Part shown: in pieces, positions 46,991-55,760 of the stretch
Layout of the letters: each line of letters begins with the position of its first letter
How positions within the stretch are numbered: position 1 is the stretch's first letter
From: Coprococcus phoceensis
GTDB taxonomy: Bacteria; Bacillota; Clostridia; Lachnospirales; Lachnospiraceae
Direction: 5' to 3'
DNA length: 64,000 nt
Assembly (NCBI RefSeq): GCF_900104635.1
Contig: NZ_FNWC01000007.1
Span: 558,001-622,000 of the forward strand
Translations under genes and position numbers: made by a program
Notes under the pieces: model-generated
Database searches by the model: none
Seen by the model: the letters and a program-made list of their open reading frames with translations, nothing else
Told to the model about the DNA's origin: nothing

Positions 46991-47120
46991 TGATATTACC
47001 ATCATATTATCGAATGTGGTAATATAGCATCGACTACTAAGTTCGAAAGAACCTCACTAAGGGCGTCGATGTGCATCGCACGTAAGTGACAAGAGAACTG
47101 TCACTAAGTGTTCACAGCAA
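46991..47120 (+). other. Structured tRNA spacer with three hairpins
   Basis: The 130-nt spacer between the first Val and Met tRNAs holds three stems. ATATTACCA (46993-47001) pairs with TGGTAATAT (47017-47025). CATCGAC (47028-47034) pairs with GTCGATG (47065-47071). AGTGACA (47085-47091) pairs with TGTCACT (47099-47105). They may serve precursor processing, or the spacer may hold repeat elements; CACTAAG words recall the dnaK leader. No ORF. Confidence 0.55.
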
Positions 47121-47194
47121 GGCGGGATAGCTCAGTTGGCTAGAGCACACGGTTCATACCCGTGGTGTCGCTGGTTCAAATCCAGTTCCCGCTA
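47121..47194 (+). tRNA. tRNA-Met (CAT), copy 1
   Basis: 74-nt cloverleaf with anticodon loop TTCATAC, anticodon CAT. The G1-U72 pair and GGCGGGA acceptor, D-arm GCTCAGTTGGCTAGAGC and T-loop GGTTCAAATCC fit the Bacillus-type elongator Met tRNA. A CAT anticodon could also be tRNA-Ile2 (modified), but the body resembles elongator Met. CCA is not encoded. Identical to copy 2. Confidence 0.9.
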
Positions 47195-47200
47195 CTATAT

Positions 47201-47273
47201 GGGATCATAGCTCAGCTGGGAGAGCATCTGCCTTACAAGCAGAGGGTCATAGGTTCGAGCCCTATTGGTCCCA
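47201..47273 (+). tRNA. tRNA-Val (TAC), copy 2
   Basis: Identical 73-nt repeat of the first tRNA-Val (anticodon TAC), 6 nt after tRNA-Met copy 1. The Val-Met pair is thus tandemly duplicated. Confidence 0.95.
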
Positions 47274-47315
47274 TAACATTTCACTTAGCAGTGAGGTGTA
47301 TTTCAAACAGAATAT

Positions 47316-47389
47316 GGCGGGATAGCTCAGTTGGCTAGAGCACACGGTTCATACCCGTGGTGTCGCTGGTTCAAATCCAGTTCCCGCTA
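47316..47389 (+). tRNA. tRNA-Met (CAT), copy 2
   Basis: Identical 74-nt repeat of tRNA-Met copy 1. The 42-nt spacer before it contains CACTTAGCAGTGAGGTG, again similar to the dnaK leader repeats. Last gene of the tRNA array. Confidence 0.9.
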
Positions 47390-47391
47390 CT

Positions 47392-47431
47392 AAGAAGAAG
47401 GGGTTGATGCTGGTGCGTTAGCCTCTTTTTG
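47392..47431 (+). terminator. Rho-independent terminator after the tRNA array
   Basis: AAGAAGGGG (ending 47403) pairs with CCTCTTTTT (47422-47430), with G-U pairs and a long loop, and T-rich sequence at the end. It lies directly after the last tRNA. Confidence 0.55.
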
Positions 47432-47468
47432 CGTAATAAAAAATTCCATAAAAAGGAGAGTGGCATAG

Positions 47469-48032
47469 ATGAGAGTAGGATTAGGATATGATGTGCATAA
47501 ATTGACAGAGGGAAGAGATTTAATTTTAGGGGGCGTGAATATTCCATACGAGAAAGGACTGCTCGGTCATTCTGATGCGGATGTGCTTGTTCATGCAATT
47601 ATGGATGCACTTTTGGGAGCAGCGGCACTTGGAGATATCGGAAAGCATTTTCCGGACAGCGATGAGCGATATAGAGGAATTTCCAGTATTCTCCTGCTTC
47701 AGCATGTGGGAAAACTTTTGGACGAGCATCTTTATGTGATTGAGAATATTGATGCTACGATTATTGCACAGCGCCCAAAGATGCTGCCGCATATAGAGAT
47801 GATGAGAAAAAATATTGCCGAGGCGTTGAAAATCGAGGTGGATCAGGTAAATGTAAAGGCGACGACAGAAGAAGGTCTTGGATTTACAGGGAATGGAGAT
47901 GGAATTTCTTCTCAGGCAATCTGTGCGATTGAAAAGATTACAAATCTTGCCAGCTATAAAGTGGCTGACAGTGAAGAAAAAAATTGCGTCGGTTGCAGAG
48001 GGTGTGTAAGAAGCAATGGTAAGGAAGCGTAA
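47469..48032 (+). CDS. ispF: 2-C-methyl-D-erythritol 2,4-cyclodiphosphate synthase with Cys-rich C-terminal tail
   Basis: IspF, which makes the cyclic diphosphate intermediate of the MEP isoprenoid pathway. It is 187 residues against ~157 in most species. The metal-binding Asp-x-His in [43 protein letters not shown], and [21 protein letters not shown] near residue 135 are intact. Residues ~158-187 are an added tail with a C-x2-C-x2-C motif ([13 protein letters not shown]). RBS GGAG precedes ATG 47469. It is followed 3 nt later by a GNAT gene. No other MEP genes are nearby. Confidence 0.95.
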   Translation: MRVGLGYDVHKLTEGRDLILGGVNIPYEKGLLGHSDADVLVHAIMDALLGAAALGDIGKHFPDSDERYRGISSILLLQHVGKLLDEHLYVIENIDATIIAQRPKMLPHIEMMRKNIAEALKIEVDQVNVKATTEEGLGFTGNGDGISSQAICAIEKITNLASYKVADSEEKNCVGCRGCVRSNGKEA

Positions 48033-48035
48033 AGA

Positions 48036-49130
48036 ATGAATCTGAGAAAATTAGAAAAGACGGAACATGAGAAGACGCGGAGACTTTGGGAGGAGATTTT
48101 TACCGAAGATACGGAGGCGTTTTTGGATTATTATTATAGTATTAAAACAGCTGAAAATGAGATTTTTGTCATGGAAGAAGATCAAACGATTCGGTCAATG
48201 CTCCAACTGAATCCTTACCGGCTGCGTGTGAACAAAGCCAGCTTTTCTACGAACTACATTATTGCGGTTGCGACAGATGAAAAATACCGGAAACGTGGGC
48301 TGATGGGACGGCTTTTAAAACATGTGATGCGAGAAATGTATGACAGAAAAGAACCATTTACGTTTTTGATGCCGGCTGCGGAGGCAATATACTATCCGTA
48401 TGATTTTCGATTTGTCTACAATCAAGGGCAATGTGAAGTGTCGGGGAGAGAGAAAAAAGAAGAGACGCTAAAGATTGTCCTTGCAGATGAGAAGGACTGT
48501 GTAAAACTTGCAGAATTTGCAAATCAATTTCTGGAGGATGAGCAGGTTGTGGCAGTGCGGGATGAGAAGTATTATAGAACGGTTCTCGCAGAGCAGAAAA
48601 GTGAACAAGGTGGAATTGTCATGGCAAAGAGAGATGATCACATCGTGGGAATGTACTGTTATGCGAAAGGGGAGCGGTATGAGATTCGTGAACCACTGTT
48701 TTTGAGAGAAGAAGATTTTTTGCATGCCGTTTATACATTAACTGGAAATGAACAGGAACGTGTAAAATGCGGTGCATATGGAACAGAAAAAGAAGTGCCG
48801 ATGATCATGGTGCGGATTTTGCATTTAGAGACCTTCTTAAAATGCTTTTCTTTAAAAGAAGATGTGGATTTTTATGTACAAGTTATAGATTCATTTTTGG
48901 AAGAGAACCATCATATCTTTCATATTGTTGGAGATGCACTGAACGGCGTGACTGTTGTGGGAAGATGTGAAACACCGGAGCATTCCTGCGGAGCAATTTC
49001 TGTTGGAGAACTCACAAATTTCATGTTTGGCTATCCCTCCAAAGAAGATAGGCATCTCGAAAAAGAATTAAAAGAAAATCTTAAAAAATTTATTCCGTTG
49101 TCAAAAGTTTTTTTGAATGAAGTAGTATAA
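48036..49130 (+). CDS. GNAT family N-acetyltransferase (Eis-like)
   Basis: 364-residue protein with an N-terminal GNAT fold. ATDEKYRKRGLMGRLLKHVM near residue 75 is the acetyl-CoA binding motif A, and FTFLMPAAEAIYYPYDFRFVY follows. The arrangement of a GNAT domain, a second GNAT-like domain and an SCP2-like C-terminal region (IVGDALNGVTVVGRCETPEHSCGAISVGELTNFMFG) is that of the Eis family. Members acetylate aminoglycosides, peptides or small amines. Translation is coupled to ispF, 3 nt upstream. The substrate here is unknown, and a resistance role cannot be claimed. Confidence 0.85.
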   Translation: MNLRKLEKTEHEKTRRLWEEIFTEDTEAFLDYYYSIKTAENEIFVMEEDQTIRSMLQLNPYRLRVNKASFSTNYIIAVATDEKYRKRGLMGRLLKHVMREMYDRKEPFTFLMPAAEAIYYPYDFRFVYNQGQCEVSGREKKEETLKIVLADEKDCVKLAEFANQFLEDEQVVAVRDEKYYRTVLAEQKSEQGGIVMAKRDDHIVGMYCYAKGERYEIREPLFLREEDFLHAVYTLTGNEQERVKCGAYGTEKEVPMIMVRILHLETFLKCFSLKEDVDFYVQVIDSFLEENHHIFHIVGDALNGVTVVGRCETPEHSCGAISVGELTNFMFGYPSKEDRHLEKELKENLKKFIPLSKVFLNEVV

Positions 49131-49133
49131 AGG

Positions 49134-49162
49134 TTGACAAAACAAAAAAATTTTCATAAACT
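49134..49162 (+). promoter_or_regulatory. Promoter of the T-box controlled cysteine operon
   Basis: TTGACA (49134-49139), 17-nt spacer, TAAACT (49157-49162, weak). It begins right after the GNAT stop codon and precedes the T-box leader. Confidence 0.55.
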
Positions 49163-49164
49163 GT

Positions 49165-49420
49165 ATAAATATAGTGAGAAAGACTTAGAACGAAAAGAGT
49201 AGTATATTTGGAACTGACAGAGAGAGATTGCCATCGGCTGAAAGCAATTTTGAGGAAAGAATATATGAAGTGCATTCGGGAGTTGGTTTGGCGAACAGAC
49301 AGTAGTCGAATTCGGGCAGCATACGTTACATGCATCAAGTGAAGGAAGGAGATTCCTTTATTAGAGTGGAACCGCGGATTGAACTTCGTCTCTAGAGTAT
49401 TAGAGGCGAAGTTTTTTATT
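49165..49420 (+). promoter_or_regulatory. T-box riboswitch leader, probable cysteine specificity
   Basis: Leader RNA that senses uncharged tRNA. The conserved T-box AGAGTGGAACCGCG is at 49363-49376, followed by a strong terminator (49382-49420). Stem I features are present: AAAGAGTAGTA near 49194 and an apical GGCTGAAAGC near 49237. In GAAGTGCATTC near 49267, the likely specifier is TGC (Cys). The genes that follow are cysE and cysS, which agrees with a Cys specifier. When cysteine is low, uncharged tRNA-Cys would pair with the leader and allow read-through. The specifier position was placed by eye. Confidence 0.88.
49382..49420 (+). terminator. T-box regulated terminator
   Basis: AACTTCGTCTCTA (49382-49394) pairs with TAGAGGCGAAGTT (49401-49413), a 13-bp stem with one G-U pair, followed by a run of Ts. 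It competes with the antiterminator that includes the T-box sequence. Confidence 0.92.
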
Positions 49421-49486
49421 GCACAGGAAATTTCGCCTGTGCAATAATTGCGACATAGAAGATCTGTGAATTTGGGAGGAACGTTG

Positions 49487-50194
49487 ATGGGAATGATATC
49501 ATATATAAAAGAGGAATTAAACGTAATCAAAGAACGAGATCCTGCCATCAAGACAGGGATGGAGGTGCTTCTTTATTCCAGTTTTAAAGCCATATTGAGT
49601 TATCGGGTGGCACATAAGCTGTTTTTGAACAAACACTATTTTCTTGCGAGATGGGTTTCGCAGCGTGCTGCCAGAAAGACCGGGATAGAGATTCATCCGG
49701 GGGCGACCATCGGAAAAGGGCTCTTTATCGATCACGGAAGCGGTGTGATCATAGGAGAGACGACGGTGATCGGTGACAATGTGACACTGTATCAGGGAGT
49801 CACACTTGGAGGAACCGGAAAGGAAAAGGGGAAACGGCATCCGACGTTGGAAGACAATGTTATGGTGAGCGCCGGAGCGAAGATTCTTGGCTCTTTCACG
49901 ATAGGGGAGAACTCAAAGATAGGTGCAGGCTCAGTTGTTCTGGAAGAAGTCCCGCCAAATTGTACGGTGGTCGGTGTACCGGGAAGAATTGTGAGAATGG
50001 GTGATAAAAAAATCCCGAGAACAGATATGGATCAGGTGCATTTACCGGATCCGGTACTGAATGACCTAAGAGAACTTCATCAGGATAATCTGAAATTGAA
50101 AAAACAATTAAAAGAATTAGAAAGTCAGCTCAGATGTGTCACTAAGAAGGACGCAGATGATGCACAAGAAGGAGGACATTATGAAATTATATAA
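49487..50194 (+). CDS. cysE: Serine O-acetyltransferase
   Basis: First step of cysteine synthesis: serine + acetyl-CoA to O-acetylserine. Length is 235 residues. The left-handed beta-helix hexapeptide repeats ([35 protein letters not shown]) and the conserved His in the DHGSG segment mark CysE. The C-terminus is a basic tail. ATG 49487 follows GGGAGGA at 49474-49480. It is controlled by the T-box leader and overlaps cysS by 14 nt, so supply of cysteine and its charging onto tRNA are co-regulated. No cysK is in the window. Confidence 0.94.
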   Translation: MGMISYIKEELNVIKERDPAIKTGMEVLLYSSFKAILSYRVAHKLFLNKHYFLARWVSQRAARKTGIEIHPGATIGKGLFIDHGSGVIIGETTVIGDNVTLYQGVTLGGTGKEKGKRHPTLEDNVMVSAGAKILGSFTIGENSKIGAGSVVLEEVPPNCTVVGVPGRIVRMGDKKIPRTDMDQVHLPDPVLNDLRELHQDNLKLKKQLKELESQLRCVTKKDADDAQEGGHYEII

Positions 50195-51587
50195 CACATT
50201 ATCAAGAAGAAAAGAAGAATTTATTCCGTTGGAAGAAGGAAAAGTTAAGATGTATGTCTGCGGTCCGACGGTATACAATTTTATCCATATCGGAAATGCA
50301 AGACCGATGATTGTATTTGATACAGTGAGACGTTATTTTGAGTACAAAGGCTATGATGTGAACTTTGTATCAAACTTTACAGACGTCGATGATAAGATTA
50401 TCAAAAAAGCGATTGAGGAAGGTGTATCTGCAAATGAGATTTCGCAAAGATACATTGCAGAATGCAAAAAAGATATGGCTGGGATGAACGTGAAGCCTGC
50501 CACAAAGCATCCGCTTGCAACAGAAGAAATCTGTGGCATGATCGAGATGATTCAGGAATTGATCGACAAAGGATATGCTTACGAAAAGAATGGTACGGTG
50601 TATTTCCGTACAAGAAAGTTTGATGAGTATGGAAAGCTTTCTCATAAGAATCTGGATGATCTGCAGTCAGGAGGACGCTCTCTGTTAGTGTCGGGGGAAG
50701 ACGAAAAAGAAGATCCGTTGGATTTTGTTCTTTGGAAACCGAAAAAAGAAGGAGAGCCGGCGTGGGAGTCGCCTTGGTGTGACGGACGTCCTGGATGGCA
50801 TATTGAGTGTTCTGTGATGTCGAAAAAATATCTCGGAGATCAGATTGACATCCATGCGGGAGGGGAGGACCTTGTATTCCCGCACCATGAAAACGAGATT
50901 GCACAAAGTGAGGCGGCAAATGGAAAAGAGTTTGCAAGGTATTGGATGCACAATGCATTTTTAAATATTGATAACCGTAAGATGTCAAAATCACTTGGTA
51001 ACTTCAGAACAGTGAGAGAAATCAGCGAACAGTATGACCTTCAGGTACTTCGTTTCTTTATGCTGAGTGCACATTACAGAAGCCCGTTGAACTTTAGTGC
51101 TGATTTAATGGAAGCATCAAAAAATGGTCTCACACGTATCGTGACCGCTGTGGATAATCTGAAACATTTGGAAAATGCAACTTCGGCTGAGGCGATGACA
51201 GATGTGGAGAAGGAAACCTTCGAAAAGACGAAAGAATTCGTGGAGGGCTTTGAGACGGCGATGGAAGATGATTTTAATACTGCCGATGCAATTGCTTCTA
51301 TTTTTGAACTTGTAAAATTTGCAAATACGACTGCGACAGCAGAAAGTTCAAAAGAGTATTTGAAAGGACTTCATGATCTGATTGTGAAGCTGGCAGATGT
51401 ACTTGGATTGATCGTAGAAAAAGAAGAGGAGCTGCTTGCAGAAGATATTGAAAAGCTGATCGAGGAGCGCCAGGCGGCGAGAAAAGAAAAGAATTTTAAA
51501 CGTGCAGATGAGATTCGTAACGAGTTGTTGGAAAAAGGAATTATTTTAGAGGATACACGTGAAGGAGTAAAATGGAAAAGAGCGTAG
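50181..51587 (+). CDS. cysS: Cysteinyl-tRNA synthetase
   Basis: Class I synthetase charging tRNA-Cys, 468 residues, typical. It has the zinc-ligand Cys in [10 protein letters not shown] near residue 28, the HIGH motif as [18 protein letters not shown] with the second zinc Cys, HHENE, and the KMSKS motif [10 protein letters not shown] near 268. The C-terminal anticodon-binding domain is helical and acidic. ATG 50181 is preferred from GGAGG at 50171-50175. It overlaps cysE and mrnC, forming a tight operon under the cysteine T-box. Confidence 0.97.
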   Translation: MKLYNTLSRRKEEFIPLEEGKVKMYVCGPTVYNFIHIGNARPMIVFDTVRRYFEYKGYDVNFVSNFTDVDDKIIKKAIEEGVSANEISQRYIAECKKDMAGMNVKPATKHPLATEEICGMIEMIQELIDKGYAYEKNGTVYFRTRKFDEYGKLSHKNLDDLQSGGRSLLVSGEDEKEDPLDFVLWKPKKEGEPAWESPWCDGRPGWHIECSVMSKKYLGDQIDIHAGGEDLVFPHHENEIAQSEAANGKEFARYWMHNAFLNIDNRKMSKSLGNFRTVREISEQYDLQVLRFFMLSAHYRSPLNFSADLMEASKNGLTRIVTAVDNLKHLENATSAEAMTDVEKETFEKTKEFVEGFETAMEDDFNTADAIASIFELVKFANTTATAESSKEYLKGLHDLIVKLADVLGLIVEKEEELLAEDIEKLIEERQAARKEKNFKRADEIRNELLEKGIILEDTREGVKWKRA

Positions 51588-52021
51588 GGTTTGAATTTGA
51601 TTCCTATATGCAAGAAGTTTTTCAAATGAAAGAGGTGGATGTTCACAGTTATTCACCTCTTACATTGGCATATATAGGAGATAGTATATATGATTTGATT
51701 ATCAAAAGCCTTGTGATCAATCAAGGCAACCGCCAGGTGAATAAGCTGCACAAGGAGACCAGCATGTATGTTCAGGCGTCCACCCAGTCTCTCATGATGC
51801 GCGCGATGCAGGAAGAGCTGACAGAAGAAGAACATGCTGTTTACAAGCGTGGAAGAAACGCAAAATCGGTATCTCCGGCAAAAAATCAATCGATTACCGA
51901 TTATAGAAGAGCAACCGGATTCGAGGCGTTGCTCGGATATCTGTATTTGAAAAAAGAATGGAAACGAATGTTGGATTTGGTGAAAATCGGTCTGGACAGT
52001 TTGAAAGAAAAAGAAGTGTAG
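51572..52021 (+). CDS. mrnC: Mini-ribonuclease 3
   Basis: MrnC, a 149-residue RNase III domain without a dsRNA-binding domain, which matures 23S rRNA in Firmicutes. It has the family signature [18 protein letters not shown] near residue 32, with the catalytic acidic residues, and RKGRNAKS-like [15 protein letters not shown] near 95. It overlaps cysS by 16 nt, in the standard order cysS-mrnC-rlmB. Translation is coupled to cysS. Confidence 0.93.
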   Translation: MEKSVGFEFDSYMQEVFQMKEVDVHSYSPLTLAYIGDSIYDLIIKSLVINQGNRQVNKLHKETSMYVQASTQSLMMRAMQEELTEEEHAVYKRGRNAKSVSPAKNQSITDYRRATGFEALLGYLYLKKEWKRMLDLVKIGLDSLKEKEV

Positions 52022-52030
52022 GAGGCTTAT

Positions 52031-52783
52031 ATGAGCGAAGAGATAAAGGTAGAAAATTTGATGGTTGAGGGACGCAATGCAGTGATTGAGGCATTTCGCT
52101 CCGGTAAACCTGTGGATAAGCTGTTTGTGCTTGACGGCTGTCAGGATGGTCCGGTCCGCACAATTATCAGAGAGGCGAAAAAACATGATACTATCATTAA
52201 TTTTGTGACAAAAGAACGATTGGATCAGATTTCTGAGACAAAGAAACATCAAGGTGTGATTGCATATGCAGCGGCCTATGAGTATTCAGAAGTGGAAGAC
52301 ATGTTGGAACTGGCAAAGAAGAAGGGCGAAGATCCGTTTTTGATTTTGCTTGATAACATTGAAGATCCACATAATCTTGGTGCGATCATCCGTACCGCAA
52401 ACCTTGCAGGGGCACATGGCGTGATCATTCCAAAGAGACGTGCAGTCGGGCTTACAGCTACTGTTGCAAAGACATCTGCGGGAGCGCTTAATTATACTCC
52501 GGTCGCAAAGGTGACAAATCTCGCAAAAACAATGGAAGAGCTGAAAGAAAAAGGGTTATGGTTTGTCTGTGCAGATATGGGCGGCGAATCCATGTACCGA
52601 CTGAATCTGACAGGTCCAATCGGGATGGTTATTGGAAATGAAGGAGATGGAGTAAGCCGGCTTGTGAAAGAAAAATGTGATTTCATCGCATCTATTCCGA
52701 TGAAAGGTGACATTGATTCTTTGAATGCATCTGTGGCGGCAGGTGTATTAGCATATGAGATTGTAAGACAGCGTTTGCAGTAG
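52031..52783 (+). CDS. rlmB: 23S rRNA 2'-O-methyltransferase RlmB (SpoU family)
   Basis: SpoU/TrmH-type methyltransferase acting on G2251 of 23S rRNA (E. coli numbering), 250 residues. The N-terminal L30e-like substrate-binding domain opens with VEGRNAVIEAFRSGKPV. The trefoil-knot catalytic domain has the motifs ILLDNIEDPHNLGAIIRTANLAG near 110, GMVIGNEGDGVSRLV near 200 and SLNASVAAGVLAYEI at the end. It lies 9 nt after mrnC in the same operon. Intact in every motif. Confidence 0.94.
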   Translation: MSEEIKVENLMVEGRNAVIEAFRSGKPVDKLFVLDGCQDGPVRTIIREAKKHDTIINFVTKERLDQISETKKHQGVIAYAAAYEYSEVEDMLELAKKKGEDPFLILLDNIEDPHNLGAIIRTANLAGAHGVIIPKRRAVGLTATVAKTSAGALNYTPVAKVTNLAKTMEELKEKGLWFVCADMGGESMYRLNLTGPIGMVIGNEGDGVSRLVKEKCDFIASIPMKGDIDSLNASVAAGVLAYEIVRQRLQ

Positions 52784-52799
52784 TTTTAGGAGAAAAAGA

Positions 52800-53414
52800 A
52801 TGTCTGATTATGGAAAAATGACAGATGAGCAGCTAATCTGCAATCTGCGGGCAGGGGAACAGGAAATTACCGATTATGTCATGGATAAGTATAAATTTCT
52901 TGTGAAGAAAAAGGCGAAAGAGATGTATCTTCTCGGCGGGGAAAACGATGACTTGATTCAGGAGGGGATGATCGGACTTTTCAAAGCGGTGCGTGATTAT
53001 GACAGTGAGCAGGGAACGTCCTTTGCAAGTTTTGCGGATCTTTGCATATCAAGACAGATGTACAGTGCAATCAAAGCGTCTCAGAGGCAGAAACATATGC
53101 CGTTGAACTCTTATATTTCCCTGTACGAGCAGGGAGAGGATACACAAGAAGAAAAACAGCAGCCTCTGATCGAGACGATTCAGACAATGAAAGACAATAA
53201 TCCAGAGGAGTTATTCCTGAATAAAGAATATCTGCAGATGATTGAGCAGGAGTTAAAAAAAAGGTTGAGTGATCTGGAAAATCAGGTACTGCATTTGCAT
53301 TTGTTGGGAATCGATTATCAGACGATTGCAAAGCTTTTGGATAAAAGCCCAAAATCCATTGATAATGCATTGCAGCGAATTAAAGCGAAAATGGCAGGGA
53401 TTGTACAGATATAG
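52800..53414 (+). CDS. sigH: Sigma-70 family RNA polymerase sigma factor, SigH-like
   Basis: 204-residue sigma factor with region 2 (QEGMIGLFKAVRDYDSEQGTSFASFADLCISRQ near 60) and region 4 (LSDLENQVLHLHLLGIDYQTIAKLLDKSPKSIDNALQRI). The position after rlmB matches sigH in Bacillus, where it drives stationary-phase and sporulation genes. The rae1 (yacP) gene usually found between rlmB and sigH is missing here. RBS AGGAGAAAAAG precedes ATG 52800. It is followed by a strong terminator. The SigH name comes from synteny and size. It is last in the cysteine operon, so T-box control may affect its level. Confidence 0.85.
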   Translation: MSDYGKMTDEQLICNLRAGEQEITDYVMDKYKFLVKKKAKEMYLLGGENDDLIQEGMIGLFKAVRDYDSEQGTSFASFADLCISRQMYSAIKASQRQKHMPLNSYISLYEQGEDTQEEKQQPLIETIQTMKDNNPEELFLNKEYLQMIEQELKKRLSDLENQVLHLHLLGIDYQTIAKLLDKSPKSIDNALQRIKAKMAGIVQI

Positions 53415-53436
53415 AAGACACCCGGCGAAATATGTA

Positions 53437-53556
53437 TTACAAAATAGCGCTACACTTTGCGGGTGTGGCGCTATTTTTGCGTTTGTTGTTAGTTACAAGG
53501 GTAATCACTGCACAAAGCATAGCGATAAAGGAAAACAAATCAGACCATGTTACCAT
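53437..53556 (-). CDS. Holin-like type I toxin peptide (putative)
   Basis: 39-residue peptide beginning MVTWSDLFSFIAMLCAVITLV, closely resembling the short holin-like toxins (Hol_Tox, TxpA/BsrG-related) scattered through Firmicutes genomes. It has one membrane helix and a basic tail (NNKRK), then extra residues to the stop. Strong RBS AAAGGGGG 9 nt before the ATG on this strand. The last ~40 nt overlap the sigH terminator stem. A TATACT (RC of 53617-53622) upstream could be its -10. Such genes are normally paired with an antisense RNA; no antitoxin is certain here. An in-frame upstream start exists but lacks a Shine-Dalgarno. Confidence 0.7.
   Translation of the reverse strand: MVTWSDLFSFIAMLCAVITLVTNNKRKNSATPAKCSAIL
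53442..53478 (+). terminator. Rho-independent terminator after sigH
   Basis: AAATAGCGCTACAC (53442-53455) pairs with GTGTGGCGCTATTT (53463-53476), 14 bp with one G-U pair, followed by TTTTTG. It lies within the toxin-like ORF on the other strand. Confidence 0.88.
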
Positions 53557-53685
53557 AAGCACCAACCCCCTTTCTACTGGGTGGCTGGCATAGCACCTCA
53601 TCAGCTCCCTGGGTAAGTATACTATTACCAATGTACAGTATTTCTTATATTGTAAAAAATCGTGGAATTTTGAATTTGATATGAT

Positions 53686-53720
53686 AAAAAGAAAAGAACC
53701 ATTGAAAAATCAAAGGTTCT
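53686..53720 (-). terminator. Rho-independent terminator after tRNA-Thr
   Basis: On the minus strand AGAACC pairs with GGTTCT around a loop containing a second short TGA/TCA stem, followed by T-rich TTTCTTTTT. It ends the tRNA transcript about 7 nt after the tRNA. Confidence 0.75.
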
Positions 53721-53726
53721 GAGTAC

Positions 53727-53799
53727 AGCTGCTGGCGGGACTTGAACCCGTGACCTCCGCCTTACCAAGGCGACGCGCTACCGACTGCGCCACAGCAGC
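53727..53799 (-). tRNA. tRNA-Thr (GGT)
   Basis: 73-nt cloverleaf read on the minus strand. The acceptor GCTGCTG pairs with CAGCAGC, discriminator T. The anticodon stem CGCCT/AGGCG carries a loop with anticodon GGT (Thr). T-arm GGGTTCAAGTCCC. CCA is not encoded. Confidence 0.95.
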
Positions 53800-53820
53800 A
53801 TATATTTTTACAACAAATTT

Positions 53821-53849
53821 ATATTACTATAGCTTGTTTCATCTGTCAA
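53821..53849 (-). promoter_or_regulatory. Promoter of tRNA-Thr
   Basis: Minus strand: TTGACA (53844-53849), 17-nt spacer, TAATAT (53821-53826), about 20 nt before the tRNA. Confidence 0.8.
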
Positions 53850-54088
53850 TGTTATTTTTAGTAAAAAATTTTCGAAGTGAAACCATTTTAGGGAATTCGC
53901 TGTCTAATAGATGAAGACAATTTTATGGAGCATGGATGTACCTACGTGAAAGTTACAGAGAAATCATAGCAAAATGCAGATTACGTGTTGTTCCAAACTT
54001 TATTTTATGGTATCCTATAGAATAAAGTGAATCTTCTGTGAAGTGGTCTTGGATTTTACGGAAGAAGAATAGATAGTGGAGGAATGAC

Positions 54089-55756
54089 ATGGAAAACGAA
54101 GTAGTTTCAAAAAATTTTATAGAACAGGAAATTGAAAAAGATTTAAGAGAAGGTGTATATGATACGGTATGCACAAGATTCCCGCCGGAGCCGAATGGAT
54201 ATCTTCATATCGGACATGCAAAATCTATTTTGCTGAACTATGGATTGGCACAGAAATATAACGGTACATTCCATATGCGTTTTGATGATACGAATCCAAC
54301 AAAAGAGAAAGTGGAATTTGTAGAGTCTATTAAAGAAGATATCAAATGGCTTGGAGCAGACTGGAAAGACAATCTGTTTTTTGCATCAGATTATTTTGAC
54401 CAGATGTATGAATGTGCTGTGAAATTAATCAAAAAAGGAAAAGCATATGTATGTGATCTGACAGCGGAAGAGATTCGCGAGTACAGAGGAACTTTGACAG
54501 AACCGGGAAGAAACAGCCCGTACCGTGAACGTACGGTGGAAGAGAATTTAGAGCTGTTCGAGGCGATGAAAAATGGAGAGTTTGAAGATGGGGAGAGAGT
54601 GCTCCGTGCAAAAATCGATATGGCATCACCGAACATCAACATGCGTGACCCGATCATTTACCGTGTGGCACATATGACGCATCACAATACAGGTGATAAA
54701 TGGTGTATTTACCCAATGTACGATTTCGCACATCCGATTGAAGATGCGATTGAGAAAATCACACATTCTATCTGTACATTAGAGTTTGAAGATCACAGAC
54801 CACTGTATGACTGGGTTGTAAGAGAATGTGAGTTTGAACCGGCACCAAGACAGATTGAGTTTGCAAAATTATATTTGACAAATGTGGTGACAGGAAAGAG
54901 ATATATCAAAAAATTAGTCGAAGACGGTATTGTAGATGGATGGGATGATCCAAGACTTGTATCAATTGCGGCACTTAGAAGACGTGGATTTACACCGGAA
55001 TCATTGAAGATGTTCGTAGATCTCTGCGGAGTGTCTAAGAGCAACAGCTCTGTGGACTACGCAATGTTAGAATACTGTATCCGTGAAGATTTGAAGATGA
55101 AAAAATCACGTATGATGGCAGTGCTTGATCCGATCAAGCTGATCATCGACAATTATCCGGAAGGACAGGTTGAATATTTGGATGTGGCAAATAATTTGGA
55201 AAATGAAGAATTAGGATACCGTAAAGTACCTTTCTGCAGAGAGCTTTACATTGAGAGAGAAGACTTTATGGAAGAGCCACCGAAAAAATATTTCCGTTTG
55301 TTCCCAGGAAACGAAGTGCGCCTGATGCATGCGTATTTTGTAAAATGTGAAAGCTTTGTAAAAGATGAAAACGGTAATATCACAGAGATTCACTGTACGT
55401 ATGATCAAGAGACAAAATGTGGAAGTGGATTTACAGGAAGAAAAGTAAAAGGTACGATTCACTGGGTACCAGCTCCATATGCAGTGAAAGCAGAAGTACG
55501 TCTTTATGAAAATATTGTTGACGAAGAAAAAGGTGTTTACAATAAAGAGGACGGTTCTTTGAACTTGAATCCAAATTCATTGACAATCTTGAAAGACTGC
55601 TATTTAGAGCCAAGCTTTGACGATGCAAAAGCATATGACAGCTTCCAGTTTGTGAGAAACGGATATTTCTGTATTGATGCGAAAGATTCAAAACCGGATG
55701 CGCTTGTATTTAACCGTATCGTATCCTTGAAGAGCTCTTTCAAACTGCCAAAATAA
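54089..55756 (+). CDS. glnS: Glutaminyl-tRNA synthetase
   Basis: Class I synthetase charging tRNA-Gln directly, 555 residues as in E. coli GlnS. HIGH motif as [15 protein letters not shown] near residue 37; [11 protein letters not shown] near 75; WGDPR-type [21 protein letters not shown] near 285. The KMSKS loop is altered ([10 protein letters not shown] near 270). The C-terminal anticodon-binding beta-barrels end with [11 protein letters not shown]. Many Firmicutes lack GlnS and use the amidotransferase route; its presence is common in Lachnospiraceae and thought to come from early transfer. ATG 54089 follows GGAGGA. A weak promoter (TTGTTC 53988, TATCCT 54011) lies upstream. Confidence 0.96.
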   Translation: MENEVVSKNFIEQEIEKDLREGVYDTVCTRFPPEPNGYLHIGHAKSILLNYGLAQKYNGTFHMRFDDTNPTKEKVEFVESIKEDIKWLGADWKDNLFFASDYFDQMYECAVKLIKKGKAYVCDLTAEEIREYRGTLTEPGRNSPYRERTVEENLELFEAMKNGEFEDGERVLRAKIDMASPNINMRDPIIYRVAHMTHHNTGDKWCIYPMYDFAHPIEDAIEKITHSICTLEFEDHRPLYDWVVRECEFEPAPRQIEFAKLYLTNVVTGKRYIKKLVEDGIVDGWDDPRLVSIAALRRRGFTPESLKMFVDLCGVSKSNSSVDYAMLEYCIREDLKMKKSRMMAVLDPIKLIIDNYPEGQVEYLDVANNLENEELGYRKVPFCRELYIEREDFMEEPPKKYFRLFPGNEVRLMHAYFVKCESFVKDENGNITEIHCTYDQETKCGSGFTGRKVKGTIHWVPAPYAVKAEVRLYENIVDEEKGVYNKEDGSLNLNPNSLTILKDCYLEPSFDDAKAYDSFQFVRNGYFCIDAKDSKPDALVFNRIVSLKSSFKLPK

Positions 55757-55760
55757 ACAG

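Noticed and set aside
46918..47389. Duplicated tRNA genes as attachment sites of an integrated element
   Set aside because: Whole tRNAs are repeated in tandem with no integrase or foreign genes between them; simple array duplication explains it.
48036..49130. Eis-like acetyltransferase as an aminoglycoside resistance gene
   Set aside because: The family has many substrates, and nothing in the context (no mobile element, no resistance cluster) supports resistance.
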